DNA of 55,101 nucleotides. It comes from Cryomorphaceae bacterium. GTDB taxonomy: Bacteria; Bacteroidota; Bacteroidia; Flavobacteriales; Schleiferiaceae. Shown here piece by piece: positions 9,223 through 17,800 of the stretch. The notes beneath the pieces were generated by a model. The model saw only the letters and a list, made by a program, of their open reading frames with translations. It had not been told where the DNA came from and ran no database searches. The position numbers were made by a program, and so were the translations under genes. The first letter of the stretch is position 1. Each line of letters starts with the position of its first letter. The stretch is taken from NCBI GenBank assembly GCA_003566715.1, contig PXCF01000142.1:1-55101 (forward strand), given 5' to 3'.

Positions 9223-10324
9223 TTATTACATCATTGCCGGAGAAGCTTCGGGTGATCTGCACGGTGCAAATCTCATCCACGCCATAAAAGCCAAACAGCC
9301 AAATGCTACGTTTCGCCTTTGGGGTGGAGAAAAGATGCAGAAAGCTGCCAAAAGCGAACTGGTTGTACACTATCGCGAGATGGCCTTTATGGGCTTCATT
9401 GAGGTCATCAAAAACATTCGCACCATAAGCAGGCGATTAAAGCAGTGTAAAAAAGATATCCTCGAGCACAATCCACAGGTACTCGTGCTTATCGACTATC
9501 CTGGATTTAATATGCGCATCGCCAAGTTTGCCAAAGAACATGGAATAAAAGTGGCTTGGTATATAGCACCACAGATATGGGCTTGGAAAGAAAATCGGGT
9601 AAAAGCTTTAAAACGAACCACCGATTTAATGTTGGTGATACTACCGTTTGAAACCGATTTTTTTGCTAAACACGATATGGATGTCACCTATGTGGGGCAC
9701 CCGCTACTCGACCATCTTAAATGGAATCCGTCGGCTATTGACATTGAGGACAGTCCATCGATTGCCCTATTACCAGGTAGCAGACAGCAAGAAATAAACA
9801 GCATTTTACCCCGCATGTTAGAAGTGGTGAAACACTTTCCTAAAGCGACGTTTTTTATCAGTCGCGCCCCCTCTCAAAGCAAAGATGTTTACCAACCTTA
9901 TTTGAACGATCAAGTTGTTTTGTCGGAAAAAAACAGTTACGACTTACTTGCTGAAAGTGATGCGGCATTAGTAACCAGCGGAACCGCCACCCTAGAAACA
10001 GCTTTAATTGGTGTTCCGCAAATCGTGTGTTACCTCACCAGTCCAACCACTTATCAACTTGCCAAGTTTTTTATAAAAGTGCCATTTATTTCGCTGGTAA
10101 ACTTGATTGCGGATCGCGAAGTCGTCAAAGAACTGATTCAACACAACCTGAATGCTGATGCGCTAAAAACTGAACTTGCCAAGATTCTTGAAACGGAGAA
10201 TAGAAAGGACATGCTCAATGATTATAAATTCATTCGGGAGAAGCTGGGTGGCCATGGAGCCTCCGAGCGAGCGGCCGATAACATCATAGCGTTGCACCAC
10301 AATACCCGAGACTCATTTCTATGA
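9212..10324 (+). CDS. lpxB: Lipid-A-disaccharide synthase
   Basis: A GT19 glycosyltransferase that condenses UDP-2,3-diacylglucosamine with lipid X in lipid A synthesis, acting at the inner membrane. The ATG at 9212 (protein starting MPCDYYIIAGEASGDLHG, 370 residues) is preferred over an upstream in-frame TTG at 9188, because it places the conserved AGEASGDLHG motif at the usual distance from the N-terminus. Other signatures are AFMGFIEV, IDYPGFNMR, WYIAPQIWAWKENR, VGHPLLD and the LLPGSRQQEI nucleotide-sugar motif, then SGTATLE near the C-terminus. It overlaps the upstream gene by 11 bases and the downstream gene by the four bases ATGA. Its presence shows a lipid A-bearing outer membrane. Confidence 0.95.
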   Translation: MPCDYYIIAGEASGDLHGANLIHAIKAKQPNATFRLWGGEKMQKAAKSELVVHYREMAFMGFIEVIKNIRTISRRLKQCKKDILEHNPQVLVLIDYPGFNMRIAKFAKEHGIKVAWYIAPQIWAWKENRVKALKRTTDLMLVILPFETDFFAKHDMDVTYVGHPLLDHLKWNPSAIDIEDSPSIALLPGSRQQEINSILPRMLEVVKHFPKATFFISRAPSQSKDVYQPYLNDQVVLSEKNSYDLLAESDAALVTSGTATLETALIGVPQIVCYLTSPTTYQLAKFFIKVPFISLVNLIADREVVKELIQHNLNADALKTELAKILETENRKDMLNDYKFIREKLGGHGASERAADNIIALHHNTRDSFL

Positions 10325-11586
10325 ATCACATTCGAGACATATTAGCGATATCCTTTATCCTTTTTTCGGTGACCGAAGCCTTCGGGCAAATGGACATACG
10401 CGTGCGGTTAGGTAATGAACCAAGTGATATAATGGTTAGCATCAAAGAAGGTCACTACACCATACTGGCAGCCGAACCCAACGGATTTGCCATTGATACT
10501 GTTTGGTGTATTGCAGATTCCGATGCAATCAAACTCATGCATATCAAGCAACAAGGTAACAATATTGCGCTTTCGTCAAAAGCATTTGGAATCATTGTCC
10601 TCTCCGAGCTTTGGTTGGTCCCCAGCAAAGACGACATCGACCCATCTTTCATCATCTCGGGCGTGGGAAAAAATGAACGCTGGTATCAAGATGTGCTGCA
10701 CGTTTTTATATCAAAATCCCACAACAAGCTAACGGTGGTTAATCAAGTGCACTTTGAAAAGTATGTGGCCGGAGTGATTGAATCGGAAGGAGGAGCTTTT
10801 CCTGAGTCTGAGTTTTTCAAAGCACAGGCCGTCATCGCGCGAACTTTCGCCATGAAAAATCTCAAAAAACACATCAACGAAGGCTATAACCTCCGCGACG
10901 ACGTTAGTTCTCAAGTGTATCATAGTCGCGCCTACCTAAAAAACAGCGCAATGATTCTCGAAGCAACCAAGGCCACCTCTGACAGCATCCTGGTTGATAG
11001 ATTTGGTTATCCCCTTTCTACACTCTTTCACGCCAATAGCGGCGGACAAACAGCCAATGCAGGTGATGTTTGGTCCAATGATATCCCCTACCTGCGCAGC
11101 AGGCCCGATCCATTTAGCGTCAATCAAACCTCGTTTCGCTGGGAAAAAACCATCAACAAAAACGAAATATTGTCCTATTTGGCTCGACAATTAAATACCC
11201 ATGCACAAGACAGTGGCTTGATTGATGCGTGGAAAAACTTTACGCAACCCAATCGCAAAGCCTATTTCACATACAATGGCAAGAGCTTAAAGTTGACGCA
11301 TATAAGACACAGATTCAACCTTCGATCTACGTTTTTTGATGTGCATGAAAGCGGTCAAAACTACATACTGAAAGGTCGCGGCTACGGCCACGGCGTAGGG
11401 TTATCACAAGACGGCGCCATTAACATGTCAAATTCAGGATTTTCTTTCAAAGATATTTTGTACTTTTACTACGAAAATTCAGAATTAATAAATTTAAAAG
11501 AACTGTTTTATAGCCGTGAAGAGATCAGGGAATTGGTTAATAAAAATTCTCATAGCCCTATGTTTAGGGGTTCTCCTGGGACATAA
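10321..11586 (+). CDS. SpoIID/LytB-domain protein, putative peptidoglycan lytic transglycosylase
   Basis: A 421-residue exported protein with a signal peptide (about 1-22, ending EAFGQ). The SpoIID domain spans about 130-400. Visible signatures are VNQVHFEKYVAGVIESEGG, where the Glu of the ESE stretch aligns with the catalytic position of SpoIID, FFKAQAVIARTFAM, the LFHANSGGQTANA segment and the C-terminal GRGYGHGVGLSQDGA motif. In spore-formers this domain cleaves glycan strands stripped of stem peptides; in a non-sporulating Gram-negative it probably remodels the cell wall. The start codon overlaps the lpxB stop (ATGA) and the 3' end overlaps the next gene by 71 bases. Confidence 0.9.
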   Translation: MNHIRDILAISFILFSVTEAFGQMDIRVRLGNEPSDIMVSIKEGHYTILAAEPNGFAIDTVWCIADSDAIKLMHIKQQGNNIALSSKAFGIIVLSELWLVPSKDDIDPSFIISGVGKNERWYQDVLHVFISKSHNKLTVVNQVHFEKYVAGVIESEGGAFPESEFFKAQAVIARTFAMKNLKKHINEGYNLRDDVSSQVYHSRAYLKNSAMILEATKATSDSILVDRFGYPLSTLFHANSGGQTANAGDVWSNDIPYLRSRPDPFSVNQTSFRWEKTINKNEILSYLARQLNTHAQDSGLIDAWKNFTQPNRKAYFTYNGKSLKLTHIRHRFNLRSTFFDVHESGQNYILKGRGYGHGVGLSQDGAINMSNSGFSFKDILYFYYENSELINLKELFYSREEIRELVNKNSHSPMFRGSPGT

Positions 11587-13054
11587 CTATGGTGTTCCCA
11601 TCAGTGATTTCACGCGCATCACTGTAAGTTGTACGGCTCTTTTTTCCGCGGCCCTTGCCTCTTTTACAAAGCTCACCAAAAAAGGTTTTTTCACTTTTTT
11701 GGCGTTCTTTATATTGGGATTAATCCTGATATCTCCCGCTCAAAATAGCATTTACTTTTCTCCTACCAAAAGCGGAGACGCCGTGCTTATCAGGCTCACG
11801 CAAACCCCCGAAGAAAAACCCAAAAGCCTTGGTGTTGAAGCTGATGTATTAGGGCAAAAAAACGAAAACACATTAACACCTGATGCCGGCCGAGTGTTGC
11901 TTTATATAGAAAAAAGTCAAGACGCTTTATCTCTAAAAGAAGGGGACCTCTTATTGATCAACACTCGGTTTGACAGCATCGTCAACGCCCCAGAACAAAC
12001 CTTTGACGCAGAGGGATTTTACAATAAAAAAGGCATTTATCATCGCAGTTATGTGAGCAGCGAGAAGTGGCAACACATTGGCTACCGCGAATCTCGCTCT
12101 GTACTAAGCCGGTGGCGTGACCATCTGGGAATCGTTATCGAATCATGGACAATGCACGCGTACAGCACACAAGTGATGAAGGCGCTTGTTCTCGGCGATA
12201 AACGAAAATTAGACAAAGATTTACAACAGTCCTACGCCAACGCCGGGGTGGTACATATTTTAGCCGTAAGCGGACTTCACGTGGGCGTGATTTTTCTATT
12301 GATGTCTGTCGTATTAAACCGCATCACCAACCCCAAGCAACAAGTACTTCGCAGCGCGTTGATCATTGCCGCGCTCTGGTTATACGCGCTGTTAACCGGT
12401 TTATCGCCCAGTGTATGGCGGGCATCAACCATGTTTAGCCTCATCACCATTGGGCGCAATTTGGGCCGAATAACTGGCATATATAACACCTTGTGCACTT
12501 CTGCACTTTTATTGTTGATACTTGAGCCATCGCTGTTGTTCTCTCCGGGCTTTCAATTGAGCTACGCAGCGGTTTTTGGCATTGTACGGTATCAACCGCT
12601 TATTCTATCGATGTGGACACCGGGTTCCAAGTGGCTGATGTACATCTGGGAAATCATGAGTGTTTCTCTCGCTGCACAGTTACTAACCATGCCATTCACC
12701 TTTTATTACTTCCAGCAATTCCCCACCTATTTCTTACTGGCTAATTTACTCATCATCCCATTGATTTCTATCATCATGATTACCTCCATTATCACCTTGA
12801 TTTTTGGTGCCATGCTAGACCTTCCAGCGTTTATCACCCTCGGTATGGATTATGCGTTCAGGTTTCCCAATACTGTTGTGAAGTACATCAATGCTTGGCC
12901 AATGGCTGTTTTACAGACACCACCATTGTCGCTCTATTTTTACCTGTTATTCTTTACCTTCACTATTTGTCTACTTGAAGCGTGTGCACAAAGACGGGGC
13001 AAATGGGCCATAGCCACCCTTATGAGTGCCATTCTATGTGTTGTTTTGATTTGA
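11516..13054 (+). CDS. ComEC/Rec2-family membrane channel protein, short form
   Basis: A 512-residue polytopic membrane protein of the ComEC/Rec2 family, which forms the inner-membrane channel for single-stranded DNA uptake in transformable bacteria. The N-terminal part (about 1-190) has two membrane segments plus a soluble beta-rich OB-like region. The Competence domain follows at about 210-480 with VVHILAVSGLHVGVIF, LTGLSPSVWRA and PGFQLSYAAVFGI, all characteristic. The protein ends soon after the last membrane segment and has no C-terminal metallo-beta-lactamase domain. The start is a GTG at 11516, 71 bases inside the SpoIID gene; no in-frame ATG lies near enough to keep the N-terminal membrane segments. 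Confidence 0.88.
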   Translation: MKRSGNWLIKILIALCLGVLLGHNYGVPISDFTRITVSCTALFSAALASFTKLTKKGFFTFLAFFILGLILISPAQNSIYFSPTKSGDAVLIRLTQTPEEKPKSLGVEADVLGQKNENTLTPDAGRVLLYIEKSQDALSLKEGDLLLINTRFDSIVNAPEQTFDAEGFYNKKGIYHRSYVSSEKWQHIGYRESRSVLSRWRDHLGIVIESWTMHAYSTQVMKALVLGDKRKLDKDLQQSYANAGVVHILAVSGLHVGVIFLLMSVVLNRITNPKQQVLRSALIIAALWLYALLTGLSPSVWRASTMFSLITIGRNLGRITGIYNTLCTSALLLLILEPSLLFSPGFQLSYAAVFGIVRYQPLILSMWTPGSKWLMYIWEIMSVSLAAQLLTMPFTFYYFQQFPTYFLLANLLIIPLISIIMITSIITLIFGAMLDLPAFITLGMDYAFRFPNTVVKYINAWPMAVLQTPPLSLYFYLLFFTFTICLLEACAQRRGKWAIATLMSAILCVVLI

Positions 13055-13066
13055 TTAACCCATCCG

Positions 13067-13098
13067 TTTGCCGACATAAACGACGGAATGTACCTTTG
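13067..13098 (+). promoter_or_regulatory. Promoter of the NhaC gene
   Basis: TTTG at 13067-13070, a 20-base spacer and TACCTTTG at 13091-13098 form a complete Bacteroidota housekeeping promoter (-33 TTG, -7 TAnnTTTG). Expected initiation is near 13104, immediately before the antiporter reading frame. Confidence 0.75.
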
Positions 13099-13109
13099 GA
13101 CGGCACTAA

Positions 13110-14528
13110 TTGACGTCCATCATATTGAACACGAAAAAACCTTTACCCCTCTGGCAGGCTTTGTTGCCACTGATTGTTTTACTGATTGCACTGTTTTTTA
13201 ATATCCGACACGTTGGTGATGCGGCGCAAGACGGCAGCAACCAAATGATACTCATTACGTGTGGATTGATCGCTGCTGCACTGGGATGGTTTCGCGGTGT
13301 TCACTGGCAAGACATGATGGTATCCGTAGAGCGCAATATTGCCTCCACCTCTCAAGCCATCATCATCTTACTTCTTATTGGCGCCCTGGCCGGTAGCTGG
13401 ATGGCCGGAGGGATTGTTCCGGCCATGATTTATTACGGAACGGCCCTGATGCATCCCACATATTTCCTACCGGTATCGGCCATTATCTGCGCCATTGTTG
13501 CATTGGTTACCGGCAGTAGTTGGTCGACTACCGCTACCATTGGCATCGCGTTGATGGCTATGAGCGAACCGCTGGGAATTCCCATTTACATCACTGCCGG
13601 GGCAATTATAAGTGGCGCTTACTTCGGAGATAAGTTGTCTCCACTTTCAGATACCACCAACCTTGCTGCAGCCATGGGCAACGTCGACGTTATCAAGCAT
13701 ATCAAATATTTAAGCATAACCACCATCCCCACATTTATCATAGCTCTGGTCATATACCTAGTGATTTCTCTTTTTTACGGGAGTGACGCTTCAACGTCGT
13801 TAGAGATGCGGGAAAAACTCCCCAACATCTACAATCTCAATCCGTGGATATTTTTGGCACCAGTAGCCACCATTGTATTGATTGCCAGAAAAGTTCCCGC
13901 CATACCCGCGTTGAGTTTTGGCATCTTTGCCGGCATTGCTTGTATGGTCATTTTTCAGCGTGAGTCATTAGTAGGAACCGGACTGTACAACGCCATCCAC
14001 GACGCACTGCTTACACAATATCAACCGCTCACCAGCAACAAAGACATGGAGGAGCTGCTTTCAACGGGAGGCATGGCCGGTATGCTCAACACCATTTGGT
14101 TGATATTGGCCGCCATGTTTTTTGGAGGCATCATGGAAGCCTGTGGCTTTTTAAAGAGGATGACTCGTGCTTTGATCAGTGAAAAGAGCAGCGATGTAGC
14201 AACGGTGGCCGCTACTGCCGGTAGCGCCATTACCGTAAATGTTAGCGCCTCCGACCAATACTTGGCCATTGTTATACCCGGTAGGATGTTTGCCGGAAGT
14301 TTCGCAGAGCGCAATCTCTCCCCGGAAAACATGACGAGAACCCTTGAAGATGCCGGAACCGTCACCTCCCCGCTCATTCCTTGGAATACCTGCGGCGCAT
14401 ATCAATCTACTATTTTGGGAGTAAACGCGTTCGTATATGCCCCATTTGCCTTTTTTAATATCCTAAGTCCGCTGATGAGCATACTATTTATGAAATTAAA
14501 TATCAAAATACAGCGCATAAAATCGTAA
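13110..14528 (+). CDS. nhaC: NhaC-family Na+/H+ antiporter
   Basis: A 472-residue polytopic inner-membrane antiporter that exchanges cytoplasmic Na+ for protons. About 11-12 hydrophobic segments are visible. Family signatures include ITGSSWSTT-like VTGSSWSTTATIGIAL, the ISGAYFGDKLSPLSDTTNLA segment in the first half, and its second-half counterpart VTSPLIPWNTCGAYQ. No ATG is usable near the N-terminus: TTG at 13110 or TTG at 13125 (giving MNTKKPLPLW) are the choices. With the promoter ending at 13098, the 13125 start would have a more normal leader, so the first five residues are uncertain. It is likely a single-gene unit. Confidence 0.92.
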   Translation: MTSIILNTKKPLPLWQALLPLIVLLIALFFNIRHVGDAAQDGSNQMILITCGLIAAALGWFRGVHWQDMMVSVERNIASTSQAIIILLLIGALAGSWMAGGIVPAMIYYGTALMHPTYFLPVSAIICAIVALVTGSSWSTTATIGIALMAMSEPLGIPIYITAGAIISGAYFGDKLSPLSDTTNLAAAMGNVDVIKHIKYLSITTIPTFIIALVIYLVISLFYGSDASTSLEMREKLPNIYNLNPWIFLAPVATIVLIARKVPAIPALSFGIFAGIACMVIFQRESLVGTGLYNAIHDALLTQYQPLTSNKDMEELLSTGGMAGMLNTIWLILAAMFFGGIMEACGFLKRMTRALISEKSSDVATVAATAGSAITVNVSASDQYLAIVIPGRMFAGSFAERNLSPENMTRTLEDAGTVTSPLIPWNTCGAYQSTILGVNAFVYAPFAFFNILSPLMSILFMKLNIKIQRIKS

Positions 14529-14732
14529 CCGCGTATTTTACGAATATATAAGTGACTGTCTGCGTAGTACTTAATCGACAGAATTACAATTTTTTATTGT
14601 GTATAAATTGCTTCAAAACAACTTGTTGAACTTGCTTTTATTTTTCGTAAGCAATTTGTATGCTAGGCTGATATGTTAATTTTCATAAAACATTAATTTT
14701 TCAATAAAAAATTACCATTTTTTTACAAAAAT

Positions 14733-14743
14733 GTCGATATTTG
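14733..14743 (+). promoter_or_regulatory. Weak candidate -7 element upstream of the T9SS protein
   Basis: The sequence GATATTTGC, about 60 bases before the ATG, differs from TAnnTTTG only at the first base. The rest of the 273-base gap between the antiporter and this gene is AT-rich with no clear hairpin or small gene. Confidence 0.3.
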
Positions 14744-14801
14744 CATAATGATTTATTAAAGTCGATTTTGACTTTATTGTTTAAACTAAAACACTTTTTT
14801 T

Positions 14802-17800
14802 ATGTGGATCAATTACTTTAGAAAAGGCACGCTTTATTCTCTATTCTGTGTTTTTTCATTTGTAGGACTTGCAGACCTAAATGCACAAACCACCTATACC
14901 ATCGGTACGGGCACTACAGCCAATACCGCGACAGGCTATCCCACGCCTTACGGCAACTGGTACTGGGGGAACCGCACGCAGTTTATTTATCGCGCTTCTG
15001 AGCTTACAGCAGCTGGCGCAACTGCCGGATTGATTTCTTCCATTTCGTTCAACATCACCAATTTGAACTCCCTACCAACACTAAATGATTTTGAAATCAA
15101 AATTAAAAATGATGCGACCAATGACTTGTCTACAGGTTGGGTTACGGGAATGACGACGGTATTTTCCTCAACCGCATTTCCCCCTCCAGCTTCTACCGGT
15201 TGGAACACGCATACATTTACCAGTCCTTTTATGTGGGATGGTGTTTCAAACATCATCATTGAGGTATGTAGTCAAAATTCTAGTTTTACTGGCAGCGGAA
15301 ATGCCTCCGTTCAATGGACGGAAAACCTTCCGACAGGAACATCAAGAACATACCGAATGGATGCTTTAGGTATTTGTAGCAATACAGCAACCAGCAACTT
15401 AAGTCCTCAAAACAGGCCAAACGCACAATTTGTCATCACTTCCGGCCCTTGTACTGCACCACCAACAGCAGGCACCACAACCGGCCAAGACAGTGTTTGT
15501 CCTGCGGAATTGGTTAACCTATCTCTTTCCGGTGCAACGGGTGGAACCGGACAAACATTCCAGTGGCAATCTTCTCCTGACGGAACAACTTGGACCAACT
15601 TACCAAATGACACACTACCCGGACTATCTACAAACATCACAGCCCCTACGCACTTCAGATGTATTGTCACTTGTAACAATCAATCGGCTACCTCTACGTC
15701 TAAATTGGTGGTGTTGAAGCCCATCGCTGATTGTTATTGTCCATCAACTGCAACCTCAACCACATTTGGCTACATTCAGCAAGTTGAACTGGGTTCCATA
15801 AACCAATTGTCACCTGTTGGTTGTGGTCAACAATATACCGACTATACAGATTCGAGCTCAACCAACCTCATTGCATCGGTTACATATCCAATATCCATTG
15901 ACGTACAAGGATGTAGTGGTGGTACCTGGACACACTCGACCAAAGTATGGATTGATTTCAACCAAAACGGTAGCTTCCTTGATCCGGGTGAAGAGGTATT
16001 TGTTGAAAGTCCGCACCAATATGGTGTCATCACGGGTAACATCACCATCCCTACCACCAATATTGTTCCCGGCCCCACGATTATGCGTGTGGTGACTGTT
16101 GAAACAGGTGCTGCAGCCAGTGTTACGCCTTGTGGTACATATACATGGGGGGAAACGGAAGATTACACGGTTGTTATTATTGCCGACACTTGTACATCTC
16201 CTGTCACTATCGGTGCACTTCAAGCCAGCGAGCCTCAAGTTTGTCCCGGTGTGCCTTCCACCATCACAGCGCCTAACATGTCTATGGGAATTACCCAGTC
16301 ATATCAATGGCAAGTATCGGCAGATAGCACTACTTGGAACGATATCAGTGGTGCCACCAACCCACAATACACAGCCACCAGTAACGACGACCGATTCTAC
16401 AGATTGAAGAGTGCTTGTCAAGGTGACACCACCATTTCTGACCCAATCAAAATCACCATTGCCGGTGATCCACTTCGCGGAACGTATACCATCAATCAAC
16501 TTGCCGCTCCTTCACCAACCAACTTTACCAGTTTTACCGACTTGGTTGATGCGCTCAATTGTGGTGGCGTAGACAGCGCAGTGGTTATTAATGTGGTTTC
16601 GGGTACCGGACCTTATAACGAACAAATCTTCTTCGGAAATATCAACGGTACTTCCGCTGCAAATACCATAACCATTAATGGAAATGGCACCGAACTACAG
16701 TTTGCCGCTACCGATGGAAACGAGCGTTATACCTTAGCCCTTAGCGGAACCTCCTATTTGACCATCGACAGCTTGAAGATTGTAGGTCTATCGACAGGCA
16801 ACACAGATTTTGGCTGGGGTGTGTGGTTGACCAACAATGCACAACACAATACCATTAAAAACAGCGAAATCATTGTTGACACAACGGCAACCAACACCAA
16901 CTACGGTGGGATCATTATGAGCGCCCAGGCCAATAACGCGATTCCATTTGGTGGCGCTGTAGCCGGTTCTTACAACGTTTTTGAAAATAACCACATTTTT
17001 GGTGGCTATTATGGTGTGACTGCCATGGCCAACAATGCTGCTGAGCAAGGTGTCGGTAACCAGTTTATTGACAATACCATTACCGACTTTAGATTCTACG
17101 GCATGTACCTACGTGCTCAAGACAGTCTGGTCGTTAAAGGTAATGACATCACTCGTGGAGACCGATTTATCTCCGGCTTCGTTACATTCTATGGTATTTA
17201 CTTTACCACAGGATTTACCAACAACATCATTGATGGTAACCGAATCTACAACAGCTGTGGCAACTGCAACAACGTTACCTCTGCGCAATACGCTGTTTTC
17301 TTTATAGGTGCATCGGGAACAGCAGGTAATAGCAACTTGTTTTCCAATAACTTGATTCACGATATTAACGGAGATGGAAATGCCTACGGAATCTACGCGT
17401 TTACTAATAACCATTGGCGTTATTACCACAACTCCATCATCATGGATGCCACCGCAGCTTCTACGACCACTTGGGCCGTTTACAGCTCCGGTAATACCGC
17501 CGACTCAGAGTTTATCAATAACATCATCTCAGCAGATAAGAGTGGTACAGTAATCGGACTTAATTTCCCCACGGCAACTAATGCAATTGGAAGTGATTAC
17601 AACGGCGTCTACGTACCAAACGGTGATGTTGGCCGCTTAGGAACTACCAACTACAGTACTTTGACCGACTGGCAAACCCAAGGTTTTGACGTTAACGGTG
17701 TTGAAGCACCACCGTTGTTTGTTGATCCGGCAAACTTTGACTATGCTCCGGGTACACCTGCCTTCAGTGGTCAAGGTATCAACCTTTTGAGCGATGTCCC

